A stretch of 64,000 bases of DNA from Paguma larvata (GCA_030068075.1 CM057841.1:51191030-51255029), one strand, 5' to 3'. Positions 1 to 12,660 are shown, numbered from the stretch's first letter. Notes: a model not told the origin generated them from the sequence alone. A program made the numbers and translations.

Positions 1-1051
1 TCTGCTTCTTTGCCCCCGCTTGGATTCGGAGTTCAATGCTCTGATGAACGCAGCAGCAGCGAGGTGAGAGCAGAGCAAAGAAGGCACGCCTCCCAATTTG
101 GGGCCCTCTTCCTCTTCCGGGAGCTGGCAGAGCGTCGCCGCTGACGCTCCCCAAGCCCAGGGAATTCCAGACTTCCCACCAGGAGTTTGACGTGTTCTCG
201 ACGTCCACACCCCGTCCAGCATTCTGTGACCTCCGACTTCCCACAGACCCGTAGGAAGCCCCAAACTCTTGATCTTTCATGGACCTTCCCAGGCGATTGG
301 CCAACCTTGCGTGTATTTTGACAATCCATCTGCCTTCACCTTTCTCATCTGTCTTCAGTCTCTGTCCTTTTCTCGGTGCTTTGATCTCTTCACTTCCTGC
401 CTTTCCCTTTCCTCGCATTTTCTCAGGTTCCAGTTTAAAGATCTCATTCTCTTCCCCGCCCTCCCTGTGCCTTTCTTACTCATAAGAATGCCTAGAACTT
501 TCCTCCTCAGGGACCACCATTCAAAGGAGCTTCGTAAATACTCAGCCTCAGGGACAACTGCTCTGTGCCCACAAGGGAATAAAACCCTGAAAAGAAAGAA
601 TATGCCCGTCTTGTAGTGGATACTGGGGTACACCACCCAGAACCCCCTTGGAGGACCCAGGACCAGGAGTGATGGTGGCTGATCACTCTCAGCTGTGCCC
701 CTGCTGAGGTATTGCCCTCAGCTGAAGGAAGCCACCTTCCTTCCCTGGGGGCAGCTCTCATCCAAGGGTATGAAAGCCTAGTCCCCTGGCCTTGACTCAT
801 GATGACCTGAGGGGCCATCTTAGCTCTAGAACTTTCCAGGGATAAATTGAGGCCTTTTGACGACTACATCAGTGTTTGACTTCTTCCTCTACCCAGCCCA
901 GCCGCCCTCATACGCACACAAGTGTTTCCTAGAGTTCTCCCCATCGCGCCTCCTGCATGCAAAACTCACTCTCAGGTCTGCTTCCCATGGAGCCTGCCCT
1001 GTGGCACCTTCTTTGTGTGGAGATGGTGGGGGTGGGTAGTGACAAGGACCG

Positions 1052-1235
1052 CAGCTCACATTTATGGAGTACTCCTGTGTGTGAGGCCTTCCATTTGACA
1101 CGTACTGTCACATACACTCCACGTCAACACCCCAGAGGGTGAGCACGTTGCTCTCCCGTTTTTGAGATGAGAAAACTAAGGCTTGAGGCTTTCAAGCAAC
1201 TCACTTGAGGAGCCAGGGGGCTAAAGCTAAGGATC
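1052..1235 (-). mobile_element. MIR, antisense
   Basis: tcacatttatggagtactc at the left and gagatgagaaaactaaggc near 1162 are the complement of the MIR 3' end and core. Confidence 0.75.
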
Positions 1236-1643
1236 TCAATGTAGCCATAGTGATGGCAGGGGACTTCTGGAATAACTCCTCGGGGAAGTGTTTCTGGGGG
1301 CCGGCGTTCTGACATCATGGTTATCTTGTAGGACAGCTTATGTCCTAGTGGCCGTGTGAGCTCTCTGCCAGTACTTTCATAAAACCACCCATCACACCAT
1401 GCTGTAATCAGCTCTTAGAATTTGGGCCCCCTGTTCGCTCTGGATATCCAAATACGCAGTATTTACTAAGGGCTCGATATGACGGATGACTCAAGAAGCC
1501 CCCTCTCTGTAACTGGGAAAACTGAGGGGTGGTCTCTCAAAAGCAAAGCAAAGCACAGCAGACAGAAGTACACCCTCTGGACTCACAATGCTTGCTTTCA
1601 CACCTTGGCTGGGGCCAAGACGTACACATTTAGGAAAAAGAAA

Positions 1644-1645
<2 letters not shown>

Positions 1646-1681
<36 letters not shown>
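1646..1681. repeat. (AC)18 microsatellite
   Basis: Thirty-six bases of uninterrupted AC dinucleotide in intron 1. Perfect runs of this length are usually length-polymorphic in mammals. Confidence 0.98.
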
Positions 1682-1683
<2 letters not shown>

Positions 1684-2324
1684 TTTTGAACACCACAACG
1701 ATGCATCCAGAAGATGACTGTACTAGAGGCTCAGTCAGGCGGTAGCCTCTGTGGTCAGCAATTACCACTACAGGGGAAGGGGACGGATGGCCACGACCCA
1801 CAAAGACTGTGGCCTCATGGTCTTGTTGAATACTTGTTACACATGAACACAAAGCATCTTGGAGAGGTTTCAGAGAATCCTAAGAGCTCAAGATTTCAAG
1901 AAACTTAAAACACGCCAGCTAGTCTGACGTTTTAGATTCCCTCCCACGACATCCTTCGTGAACTTTACAAGCACCCTAAGTCACCAAGAACGTGACCGTG
2001 TTTTTATCAGCAGTTCTGAACCTAGAAGTACGTGGCGTGATAAGCACATTTTCAGAGGATACAAATTCAGGAGGAAGAGCCGAGTTTTTGGATGAAAGAA
2101 TTAGGAGACAAAAAAGAGCCAGACGGATTGGCACAATGAACCTAATCTAATAAGACCGCATTTCACAAGCATACATATAACCCTCTGGACCATGATCAAA
2201 AAATTCAAGTGCCCTAGAGGCCAATGACAGAGTTTTCCGTTTTCTTAGCTATTTAATCATCGTCTATTAATTTTTAGCCTGCGTCGTTCCAAAAAGGGCT
2301 CAAAGTAGCTTAAGAAGAAGGGAT

Positions 2325-2515
2325 ACAGCAACCGTTCTCGAAGCCGCATCTCCAGACCAGCAGCAGTACATGGCCTGGAAACTTGTTAGAAATGCAAATT
2401 CTTGGCCCTCACCTGAGACCTGCTGAGTTCAGAAACTCAGCAATGGGGCCCTGCAGTCTGAGTTTTAGACAAGCCCTCCTGGGAATTCTGATGCATAACA
2501 AAATCTGAGATGCAT
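2325..2515 (-). mobile_element. MER5A-like hAT element
   Basis: Patterns ggcctggaaacttgttagaaatgc, then ttcagaaactcagcaatggggcc, match the complement of the short hAT-Charlie element MER5A. Confidence 0.7.
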
Positions 2516-3404
2516 TATAATGGAGGGTGAGTTTGTTTTTTTTTAAACAGAAACTCCAAAGCATTCAGAAAGTGAAGATGAAGCTGACTGTTAGGATGAC
2601 AAAGAGAATGAACTCCATAAAGCCCTGCAGTTGGGTGGGGGTGCGGGTGGGGTGCTGCCAATTTGGCTCAGAGCTTCCTAGCAGCCAATGCAAAGAAGAG
2701 AACAGAATTAGTTTATAAACTGCTGGGATGGTAAGATCCATACAAACCGGTCCTTGTGCTAAGATTTGAGGAAAATTCATCTGTGTTGTAAGGAATTGGA
2801 TGTATATTGTAACAAATGATACGTTCGACAGTATTCCCTGGTAGGCGAAATAATTGGTTTCGGAAGATGACTGGCCATCTCTCCATTGGACCAAGGACGA
2901 GGCAGTCCTTGGGATTTCTGTTGAATTTGAGATCAAAATATATGATAGGGTTCTACTGATCTTCATCAACGGAAGTAAGCTGCTGGAAGAAGGAGGTATT
3001 CATCGCACGGTTTTCCGTGTGGTGGGCGGACAATATTTGGATTCTCATGGCCATTGGCTGAAGGTATGGACAACCTGGGGAAGGAAGTAAGAGGGAAGAG
3101 ATCTACCATACTCTCATATAAGAACCCCCGCCCTCCCTGTCGCCTAGAGAATAAAAGACAGGAGGAAGTTGTCCATTATCTCCTTGCCTCTTCTTTGCTA
3201 AACTTTTCTGGGCCAATTTTCTCTCACTGGAAAATTCATAAACTATAGCTAGCTGATTCTTCCATCGTCCACCTAGTGGTGTCCTTCAACAAATCATCTG
3301 TGTCTTCTCTGATATGATTAGGATCTCCCAAAGACAGTGGACAGATCCCAAACCATGACCTTTGAGGACAAGAATACACAGTAGTCTCCCATGGTGTAGA
3401 GTTA

Positions 3405-3560
3405 ACAAATGACAGCCTAGCAGTCAAACACTCAAGCTTGGAAGTCATATGAAAAGGGCTCGTTTCTCAGTTCTGTCACCTACTCTATGACCTTGGACAA
3501 GGCATTTCATCTTCTGCACACCTCCCTTTCTTCTTGCACAACACAGAGATTGAAGTGGTC
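3405..3560 (+). mobile_element. MIR, sense
   Basis: MIR core: ctatgaccttggacaaggca with preceding ttctgtcacctactc. Confidence 0.7.
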
Positions 3561-4079
3561 CACACCCTAATACTTGCGGCATCGTCATCCTGGGAGCAAC
3601 ATTTGTTGACTTTAGCAGAGCAGAAAATGAAGACAGCTAAACATCTCTTATGAGACTTTACAGGGCTGGTATCTGTCACTTAATAGATAACAGATAATTA
3701 AGTATAGAGGCCGTGGCTACCTTGCCTTCCTTCAGCTTCTGAATACAATCTAAGCACCCCAAGTCAGTGTCCTTTCCTAAGACCACCAAGCATCTCTTCC
3801 TCCTTACCTAAGCTCTGCTAATATCTTAAGGAGAGCGTACAGGACAAAGGAGCGCCAAATGAACAGTATAGGAGAGCTGGGGAGGGCTTCGGTGACTCCG
3901 CCAAGGCCCCACCATGCCCTGATGGTTTTGCGGGAACTGCAGCCTGGACTGCCTGCGTCTGTTTCCTTTCACTGTGGTCTCTTAGGCTTCTTGCCGCTGG
4001 ATCTTGGAATTATTGATTTCAGTCACACTTGATTTACTGAGAGTCCTGAGAGTATCAGAGAGTTTGTGGTGCGGCAGGG

Positions 4080-4290
4080 TATGCAATGAGTTTGAAGACC
4101 TTGATTCAAGTCTCAGCTCTGCCCTGGGCTAACTGTGTTGTCTTTGACGAGTCAGGTTTCTTACCTAAGGAGTCTCCCTAGTCATACATATTTAATGGGA
4201 ATAATAACATCTGCACGTCTTGCCTTTCTGGGATCGTTAGGAGGTTTAATGTGATGTGCGTGAAGGCACCGTGCCATGTGGATGTAACAA
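4080..4290 (+). mobile_element. MIR, sense
   Basis: Order: gattcaagtctcagctctg, then aatgggaataataacatctg, then gttaggaggtttaatgtgatg. It ends at the CAN-SINE that follows. Confidence 0.8.
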
Positions 4291-4299
4291 AGTATTATT

Positions 4300-4509
4300 T
4301 AAAAAAAATTATTTACTTTGAGAGAGAGAAAGCGTGTATAAGTTTGTGGGGGGGAGGGGTCGAGAGAGGGGGAAAGAGAGAATCCCAAGCAGGCTCCGAG
4401 TTGTCAGCACAGAGCCCGACATGGGACACGATCTCACAAACGGTGAGATCACGACCTGAGCCGAAATCAAGAGTCGGAGGCTTACCTGACTGGGCCCCCC
4501 AGGTGCCTC
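4300..4509 (-). mobile_element. CAN-SINE, antisense
   Basis: Read on the minus strand: the tRNA-derived head (gcacctggggggcccag near 4509), a box-B-like region, a CT-rich block and an A-rich tail (poly-T at 4300 on the + strand). It directly follows a sense MIR. Confidence 0.9.
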
Positions 4510-4844
4510 TCAAGAATAACCCTTGAAACACAGGCTCTGAGTAGCAGTATGAGAGGAAGAAAAATTAATGCCTTATTTATTAAAATTAAACTAATCTTTG
4601 AGAAAAGACTACCTAGCAGAACATTATGTGAAGCACTTTCCAGCACTTTTTTTCTTTTTTTGCAATAATCTTAAGAGTTCAAGAGCCATGTAACTATTAG
4701 GTAAGAGAAATGTCTGAAGATTACCCACGATGTGAGCCCGGGTCATGAAAACAGTCATTGCCATCCCCAAACAATTTCCAGGTGAAAATCAGATTATCTT
4801 AGAGAATATTAGAAACTATAATTAAGAAGGCACATTGCTTGGAA

Positions 4845-4945
4845 AAAGAAGTGTTAGACACCGGTTTAAGTCCACGGCTTCAGTCTTCACTGTGTGCAAG
4901 GCCTTGGGCAAAGAGTATTATCTCTGCACAGTGTTACTGGTATTG
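4845..4945 (+). mobile_element. MIR, sense, cut by CAN-SINE
   Basis: tgtgtgcaaggccttgggca resembles the MIR core; the CAN-SINE at 4962 begins where the match would continue. Confidence 0.5.
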
Positions 4946-4961
4946 TCTAAAAGAAGAGGTC

Positions 4962-5137
4962 GGGTCGCCTGGGCGGCTCAGTTGGTTAAGCGTCCAGCTC
5001 TTGATTTCTCTCCGGTCATGATTTCATGATTCTTGAGATGGATCCCCACATCCGGCTCTGCGCTGTCTGCCCCTCTCCGTCTCGTACTCGCTCCCTCTCT
5101 CTCAAAGTAAGTAAATAAATAAACATTTTTTTTTAAT
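4962..5137 (+). mobile_element. CAN-SINE, sense, shortened
   Basis: The head is cgcctgggcggctcag at 4966, then ttggttaagcgtc, a shortened body and an AAATAAATAAAC tail. The copy is about 175 bp, shorter than the other copies. It interrupts a MIR-like sequence that ends near 4945. Confidence 0.9.
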
Positions 5138-5804
5138 GAGGTCAGTAATGTCTGTCCACTGGATGACTTAGGGTTATTGAGTATAGTGTTTTAGTTTGTA
5201 CCTTTTGGTTTCATGGGACAGTGACCACACTCATAACCCAAACAAAGAGGTTCCGTTCTAAAGACAGGTGCGGAGTAGCAAAGGAATTCTTGACAATCAG
5301 CGGGCAGGAGGCGATCGGGGCCTGGGCCTCACCGAGCACGGAGACTGGACCTCTGCATTCTTGGCAACTTGGCCATGGAGTTTGTAAAGTCCACCCCGGG
5401 ACAGGTGGTGGAGTTGCTTCCGCTGCTCTTCGTCCTTTTCTTTTCTTTTGTTTTCATTTCCCTACCTACTGGCTTTGTCACTTACGCTTCCTCAGGGCAC
5501 AGGTCACTAGGTCCCTATCTAGCTCAGTTTTATCTTTCTGGGTTTTCTGACATTAAGTTGTTTCCTTGCTGCGTGTTTCCCAATTCAGAGTTTTTGAGAA
5601 AACATCCAGTTCTTAGATCGGCTTACTTATTTCAGACGAAGAAACTAAGAAACGGATTCCCACTTAGGTTAGGACTGGCCACTCCTCCCACCTTGGGCCC
5701 CCCGCTGGTGCAATCAGCTGTCAATGAGATAAGAAGTTATAATCGTGGCCCCTTGGACGTGTCACTTCAGCAAGGGTGGTGAGTGGAGTTCCCAGAAAGA
5801 GGCA

Positions 5805-6045
5805 ACACAGTGTTGTATGTCAGGGCTCAGGTTCTAGACTTAGCTCGCACACAGAGCCTGATTTTGACAGTTTCTCAAGATGTGAAGTTACTTAATCTTG
5901 CTTCGTCTCGGTTTTCTCATCTGAAGAACAGACGTGACAGTTCATACCTCAGAGGAGTACTGCTGAGTCTTAAATCACAAAGGTAAAGCACATAGCACGT
6001 TCCTGCCACAGACCGAACTCTCAGCAAATGGGAGCTGTATCCATA
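5805..6045 (+). mobile_element. MIR, sense
   Basis: tcggttttctcatctgaag with later gtaaagcacatagcacgtt and ctcagcaaatgggagctgt shows the core and 3' end. Confidence 0.8.
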
Positions 6046-6764
6046 CCAGGAGCAGGCGCGTGGGCAGGCACCTTGAAACAGGTCTGGTACAACATGTAAA
6101 GGGACTCCATTAACAACCATTCGCGGACTCTTTGTGTGGAGATAAACACTGTCCCATCCCCTTCCCCGGGGATATACCTACCTCACATTTCTCTCCAGAA
6201 GACAGGCGGCGTTCTCCATGACCCTGACGGAATCGCTGCGCGCCTCACTGTGGAAACAGGATGCTGCAGGCTTTTAGAAAGTCAGTCTTACTTAGCCCTT
6301 CTCACTAGAGTTGAGTACCTGGCTCTCGGTTTACAATCGGCGTGCCCACTTCATGCTGGATGGGGGCTGAAGGCAGCCCGAGTTAATAGCATAACAAGCG
6401 TCTGGGATGAGACCTTCTCCGGGGGACACGCATGTGTCCAGAACTGCCAAGTAATTTCTTCTGGCATTTCTCCGTCAGGGTCTTGGGAAATCATAGGTTT
6501 TCACACAGAGGAAAATACAGTGAGCCGAAATATGCGTGAAATGAGATGAAGTGCTTGATTTGGACGTAGAAATTCCTTGTATTGTTATACCGTGATGCTT
6601 TATTTATTTGGTTTTGTTGGGAAACGGGCTGTTTCACAGAAGTGGAGCTCGTGGATAGCTGAAGTTTGCCCACTGCAGCTCTGAAACTATTTTTAACCCT
6701 TATTTAATGGGAGTCTTCCTAAAACATATCATGTACTTGTCCTTCTTAAGATGCAATTTTAAAT

Positions 6765-6990
6765 GTTAGCATTTATTGAAACTTACTACAAACCTGGCAT
6801 TTTGCTTGGTGTTTAACTATCTTTAATTTTCTCAGCACCCTGGCAAGACAGGTTCGACCATAGCCTCCATTTTACCGACGAAGAAATGGAGGCTTACAGA
6901 GGCTACGGAACTTGTCCAAAGTTACATGGGGAGAAGCGATGGCTCCAGAAACTGTGCCCAGGTCTCTCCAAGCTCTTAAGAAAGTGGCCA
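6765..6990 (-). mobile_element. MIR, antisense
   Basis: catttattgaaacttactac, cagcaccctggcaagacagg and ttttaccgacgaagaaatgg are complementary MIR blocks in order. Confidence 0.85.
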
Positions 6991-7112
6991 CGCTACTGGA
7001 GAACAATTTGGTTAATCAGTGACCCTCAGAACTATTGACCATTAAAGTAGATCTTTGGAAGTCTCCATCCACATTTCAGAAATGTATCTGTTACTGTGAG
7101 CATCCCTCGGCC

Positions 7113-7760
7113 ATTTTTTTTTAAATTCAAATTCCAGTTATTTAACATACAGTGTAGTCGTGGCTTCAGGAGTAGAACCCAGTGATTCCTGTCTTACATA
7201 GGACACCCCGTGTTCATCCCCAAAAGTGTCCTCCTTAATGCCCATCCCCCATTAGCCCATCCCTCCCAGCAACCCTCAGCTTGTTCTGTACTTAAGAGTC
7301 TCTTATGGTTTGCCCTCTCTCTGTTTTTATCTTATTTTTCCTTCACTTCCCCTATGTTCATCTGTTGTGTTTCTCAAATTCCACATATGAGTGAAATCAT
7401 GTATCTGCCTTTCTCTAACTGACTTATTTTGCTTAGCATAATACCCTCTAGTTCCATCCATGGTGTTGTTGCAAATGGCCAGATTTCATTCCTTCTGATC
7501 GCTGAGCTATATATACACACACACCCCACATCTTCTTTATTCATTCATCAGTTGATGGACATTTGGGCTCTTTCCATAATTTGGCTGTTGCTGATAGCAT
7601 TGCCATAAACATTGGGGTGCACGTGCCCCTTCAAATCAGCATTTTTGTATCCTTTGGATAAGTACCTAGTAGTGCAACTGCTGCATCGGAGGGTAGTTCT
7701 ATTTTTAATTTTTTGAGGAACCTCCATACTGTTCTCCAGAGTGGATGCACCAGTTTGGAG
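7113..7760 (-). mobile_element. L1 3' end, antisense
   Basis: On the minus strand this reads as the end of carnivoran L1 ORF2 and its 3' UTR. Telltale + strand blocks are ccacatatgagtgaaatcat, gacttattttgcttagcata, ttccataatttggctgttgc and gaggaacctccatactgttc. The poly-A tail is the T-run at about 7117. The copy is 5'-truncated and frame-broken. Confidence 0.9.
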
Positions 7761-7804
7761 TTAGTACTCGATCTGGCAGCACCTGTGTTTGAATAGTCAC
7801 AAAT

Positions 7805-7930
7805 ATTCCTTCATTCAGCAGATTCTCTTGAGTACCTGCTATGTTGCTAGGGGCTTGGTGCATGCCAGGCACTCTGGAAGCAACGAAATACGAGGCATGC
7901 AGCTGCCTTCAAGGGAGACATACATTAGTG
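7805..7930 (-). mobile_element. L2 3' end, antisense
   Basis: cttgagtacctgctatgttg and gcatgccaggcactctggaag, then gcagctgccttcaagggaga, match the complement of the L2 3' end. Confidence 0.6.
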
Positions 7931-9045
7931 ACACTTCAGCTGGGGCAATTGTGAAATTTGCCTGATGTGTGCACAGGAAAACCTTGAGAAGGTGGCTGCT
8001 CTTGAGCCCACCTTTCAAGGAAGTCATCATTCTCACCATTACCCGTTCTCTATGGGTGAGACTGATGAGTGGAGGCCAGGAGCTGTAGGTGGAGAGGTGG
8101 AGAGAGGAATGGGCAAGCTGTGTTTTAAAAATAGGTCAAGCAGTCTTGCGTGGAAAAGAAGCTGTGGCCAGATGCTAATGGGCCAGATGGAAGAGTTTGG
8201 TTTCTGTAACTTGAGACTTTGTTAGGATGGTGGCTTATGAAAACAGAAAGTACATTAGAGCATCCGGTGGGAAAAAAATACACATTTGGTGGGATGTGTT
8301 TTCTCATTTGACGAGTTAATGAGTATTCAATGCAGTTTCCAAGAGTAGCTCTTAAAAAGAAAACAACAGTTTGGAGCATTGGTATTATCACAAAAATCAA
8401 GTATATGGTTTTCCAAGGAGGTGGCTTAACATATCTTAATGATAACTTTCCTGTTTTAAAAGTAGTATCTTAATGCAATCAACCTAATCACTTTTCTTAT
8501 CCCGAGAGAACTAAGATTTTTGAAATAATCTCTGCAGTATTACCACATCCATTGGTCTGTCCATTCGATCTCACTTCTTCTAGTTACCGTCCCCCGCGTT
8601 GGATATAACGTAGTCTCTCAATGGTTCACATTCACCATTATGGGTGCTGTATATGGCACAGGGCTGCTAGGAGTTTCTGTGATGACCGATGTGTGGCACT
8701 TGTTCCAAGACCTTTTAAATTTGTCTTTTCTCTCTCTCTTTTCAATAGATTGGCCGATGGCCATTGTGTCTGGCTGCTTTCCATGTGTCCTCTTATAACT
8801 TCTTCCTAGTATATTCTTTACCCTTGATAAAGTGGTAGCACGGCTAATGACTGGGCTATTTAGTATGTGTTGTTAAAGTTAGATTAAGCAGGCTCTGAGG
8901 GGACAAAGTGGGGGGGTCTTTTGAATTGGAGGGCCACCTCTGCGATGGCTATTTTAACTGCCAGGAAAGCATCCCTTGTCTAGAGAGAGAACTGTTTTGC
9001 TTTATTAGTGAGGGTCCAGCCAAATGACTTACTCTTAGGCATATT

Positions 9046-9110
9046 TTGCCAGAAAGAAAAAGAAAAAGAGAAAAAGAAAGGAGGGAGGAATGGGGCAAGG
9101 GGAAGAGGCA
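9046..9110. repeat. Purine-rich AAAG/GGAA low-complexity tract
   Basis: Nearly pure A/G sequence made of AGAAAA and GGA units. It lies about 70-135 bp upstream of the exon 2 acceptor, just upstream of the usual branch-point zone. Confidence 0.85.
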
Positions 9111-9181
9111 CAATGAGGGAATGGAAGCGCATTCTCTTGGATCTCGTTTTGAATGACTCTCTTCATATTTGTCGTTCACAG

Positions 9182-9311
9182 TGGTTTAAACTTCATTGAC
9201 TTGATGGTGCGACAAGGGAACATCGATAACCCTCCCAAGACTCCCCTGGTGCCAGGATTTGAGTGTTCTGGGATCGTGGAAGCTCTGGGGGACAGCGTGA
9301 AAGGATACGAG
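9182..9311 (+). CDS. VAT1L: VAT1L exon 2: start of the MDR catalytic core
   Basis: The exon encodes 43 full codons after one base (T) that completes a split codon, probably Cys. It begins GLNFIDLMVRQG and continues with PLVPGFECSGIVEALGDSV. GLNxxDxxxRxG followed by PGxExxG is the conserved opening of zinc-free quinone oxidoreductases; the PG-E-G stretch helps shape the active-site cleft and dinucleotide pocket. The acceptor is a pyrimidine-rich tract ending in cacag at 9177-9181 and the donor is gag|gtaatg at 9312. The exon ends in phase 0. The residues match VAT1L rather than VAT1, as judged from memory of both proteins. Confidence 0.95.
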
Positions 9312-10189
9312 GTAATGTTGTGGCGAACGACGGAAGAAGGAATACGTATCTGTTTCAGTCATAAAAGATGAGGCAAAAAATGTTTGAGAGAATCAACGGT
9401 GTGTGTTATGATTGTTGTCTTCTTGTTAGGGTTTATTAACAATGTTTGTAAATAATGGATTTTCCACATACCCCGTGCGTTGCTCATATGCCACCTTGGT
9501 TGCTCCTGGGAACAGTCTGGTGAAGTGGCCAGGGAAAAGAAAATTTCTCTTTTCTTCATGGAACACAGCTAAACAAGACTGTCTAGCCTTGGCTCAACCA
9601 GGTGCACATACTCCTTTGCCCTACACATGGCTCCGATGTCCCCAGATCTTGGACTCAAAATCAGATGGCAAAACACAGAAGTTGGGGAGAAATATCCTCT
9701 GTAGTTCATAATTTGGTTCCTTTAAATATCTACCTAACCGATGCATTTAAGTAATCATTTATAAATGATTACTTCAGACACTGGGGATGTGACATTTTTA
9801 AATGATGATTTTAAAGGCAAAAAGTAGAAGTACCTGCCAGCAAAACACAATTGGCCATGGGTTGATGGCTTTGGGAATAGGGCGATGGATAAAAAGGGTT
9901 ATTATATTTTTCTGACTATTTTGTACCTGTTTTAAATTCTCCATAATAAAAAGTTTTTAATCGATGAAAAGATATATGGCCCTTCCTACCACTGTAATGC
10001 AAATCAAATAGAATCCGGTCTCTAATAACTGAAAAACTGTGGGCAAATCAATCGCACAAAATTGCAGCAGTTTGGAGTGAGGAAAACCAATGCCGATCAG
10101 ATACAAGAGCTCTCGCTCATAACTTAAGTGCTTCCCCAGGGAGAAATGAATGGAGCTAACATTTGAGAATCCACTATAACCAGAAACAT

Positions 10190-10325
10190 AGGCAAGTCAT
10201 CCTTTTTCAGCCTTATCACAATGCTGCGAGGTAAATATTGTTATTATCCCTTTGGAGATGAAGTTCAGAAGGGCGCGGTTGTTTCCCGTGAGGTCACAAA
10301 GGTAGATGAATCTGGAACCTAACCT
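10190..10325 (-). mobile_element. MIR, antisense
   Basis: ttatcacaatgctgcgagg and ttgttattatccctttggag mark the antisense MIR core. Confidence 0.75.
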
Positions 10326-11764
10326 TCTTACAATCCCATGATCTTCACCCCTGCTCCCAACCTGCAAATGATGCAGGGCTAAATGCAGGCAGGAAAATCC
10401 TATAAATGGAATGCCAAAATGCCCTTGGCTTTGAATTTGAGCCTGCTGCTCAGGCTCAATGCATCTGAGCCTCACTATACTCTGAGAATATCAGTATGCT
10501 CCAAATGCATTGTGACGAATGCCTGAAAATCTCATCCCACTCATCATTTTGTCACTGGTTTCCAGATAATCCAGCAGAAAAGTGTTAAGAAAGAAGTGAA
10601 TGCACTTTTCTCTCTTTCATATGACTTTGCATTTTCTGTCCCCAGGTAAGCAATATAACCAGCGGCAGTACCTTCTCTCCCTGAAAGTGATGCCTAAAAG
10701 AAATATTATCTGTTCTTTACTCCTCCACCTGGTCCCAAAGGAAAAAATCATACTACTAATGCTATAAATCCTGAGCACTGCATAAATGACCCGTTATTTT
10801 AGAATATTAACAGGAGATAGGGATGTCGTTGGCCTTGGTTTAGAGGGAGGACATACTATGTTTGATTATGTATTATTTCCCTTATATGTGATCCTTCTTC
10901 TGCTTAGGCCTGGCTTGCTTATCGCCAATCCTATTCCTCACCCCCGCTCCCCTCCAGTGACTTGCAGCTGCATAAACAAATGAAAGAAGCCACCTACAGG
11001 CTTCCAATCAGGGTGTGGCTTGGGGGAAAACCAATATTCCCCTGAAATTCTGACTTAAGATTTTCAATCATGTTAAAGATGGAATTTCATGGGACAGCAC
11101 GCTGAATAGTCCTCTTAGTTCGATCCTTCACAAGGGAGGCTTGAAAAGTTGTCTCCAGAGGTACAGCCGTAAAGGAATTATTTGGGCTCAGTCACCCAGG
11201 ACTAATTTCCTTTTATTAACAAAATCAAATAATGAGGTCAATTGGATTAAAAAAAAAAAAAGCTGCCTACCTCTGGACTTGGGCTAAGGCTGATCTGATG
11301 GCTAAGCCTCTTTTGCCATTTTCATGGAACAAAGTTGACTAAGAGATTGGAAAAGTCAGCCCTGGTGTGATGGCTGTGATCATCACTGTCAAGATGGTTA
11401 AACTACTCTTCATTGCCCTCTGTGTTGACCCTAGAGGACATCAGCTACTCCAGGGTATTATGGATCTTTGGTTTGCATGGTTCAGTGCAAAAGAGAATGC
11501 CAGTGTTCGACCTCGGTCATCCGCTGGTCCAAGCAGTTGGAGTTAAGATGGGAACTCCCAACATTCATCATGTGACCTTCAACACTTCCAGGGATTGGGA
11601 CACTCGTTGCCAGGGGAATAGCCTCTCCCTTCCATCACTTCTTTCATTAGACAGCTATTCCTTCTACTTCGTGAAATACAGTAGGTCTGTATTTAGTGTG
11701 CGATCATTGAACTGAGAATTCCACGAGGCCAGGAACCAATCTGTTCTTTTGAAGAGTCAACGTT

Positions 11765-11940
11765 GATTGTTCTTTCCTCACTTGCCACGCACTATGCCAA
11801 GTATACTGCATGCATATTATGTTATTTCATCTCTGTAAGGACCCTTTCCTAATATCCTACTCATTTTACAACTGAAGAACCAGAGACTTAAAGAGTTACA
11901 CCAATATTTCCAAAAGTGGTTGGTTCCCTGGTATACACCT
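11765..11940 (-). mobile_element. MIR, antisense
   Basis: ccacgcactatgccaagtat, then ctactcattttacaactgaa and ccagagacttaaagagtta. Confidence 0.8.
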
Positions 11941-11999
11941 TTAGAAAACGTAGGTCTTCTCTGTAGCACATACCTCAGGTATGATGAATCAACCATTCA

Positions 12000-12170
12000 T
12001 ATCTAGAGTCAGCTTTGCTAGACTCAACTACTGGCTCAGCTACTCCCTAGCTACGTGACCTTGGGCAGGTGACTTCATTTCTCTTGGCCTCAATTTAAAT
12101 GCCTGTAAAATCTATAATCATTCACCTTTAATGTGAACCCTTACACACCCATCTCGTAGGCTGCTTTTGT
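12000..12170 (+). mobile_element. MIR, sense
   Basis: ctagctacgtgaccttgggc followed by cttggcctcaatttaaatgc is the MIR core. Confidence 0.85.
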
Positions 12171-12574
12171 TGTCGTTTGTTGATTAGGGGAAGAAGAGAA
12201 ATGCTAAGCTACAGAGAAAATACAACAGGAGGCTCAATTATAAGTATATAAAACGAAAGCACACATATACGAAAGCCATTCATATTTTTCATTTATTGAA
12301 AATTCGCTATGACCCAGCAGTTTGAATACTGCATTTGAAAGTCATACTACAAGCAACTAACACTAAGTAACAGAGTGGTTCAACTTAACCAGCACTTGGC
12401 TGTTCATACAAGCTGTCAATATCAGTTCGCTTATTTGTATTTCCATTTTGATACTGATATGCTATGAAAAACTTAGCATTCCATCTCAATGACTTTAAAG
12501 GGAAGAATGCGCTTTTTTTTTTTGCATGATGTCCGACTATGTAAACAACTGATAAAAAGAATATGTTTTCAGCC

Positions 12575-12660
12575 ATGCCTTCATAGGGGTTTGTAAAGAT
12601 TAGATGAGTTAAGACATGTGACACCCTTAGACAATGCCTGCCATATAATATGTGTCCAAA
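12575..12660 (+). mobile_element. MIR 3' end, sense
   Basis: gattagatgagttaagacat and caatgcctgccatataatat. Confidence 0.65.

Larger units (their letters stand above)
1..9181 (+). other. VAT1L: VAT1L intron 1, 3' part
   Basis: No coding exon is visible here. The upstream exon should encode the N-terminus and end in TG (first two bases of a Cys codon), and no such segment with a donor site was found. Positions 1-1040 hold no repeat I recognise. The rest holds MIR fragments, an (AC)n tract, a MER5-like element, two CAN-SINEs and an antisense L1 fragment, listed separately. Positions 1700-2320, 2520-3400 and 8000-9040 show nothing recognisable apart from low-complexity patches. Confidence 0.85.

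Noticed and set aside
1..1040. Possible first exon or promoter of VAT1L at the window start
   Set aside because: No CpG island, no block matching the expected N-terminal protein and no donor preceded by TG in frame.
1479..1852. Frames with poly-Thr/His or poly-Cys/Val runs
   Set aside because: They come from the (AC)n microsatellite.
2854..3090. 78-codon plus-strand frame (VSEDDWPSLHW..)
   Set aside because: Looks protein-like at first sight, but I recognise no family and there are no matching splice sites; it could be a very old pseudogene fragment, but I cannot support it.
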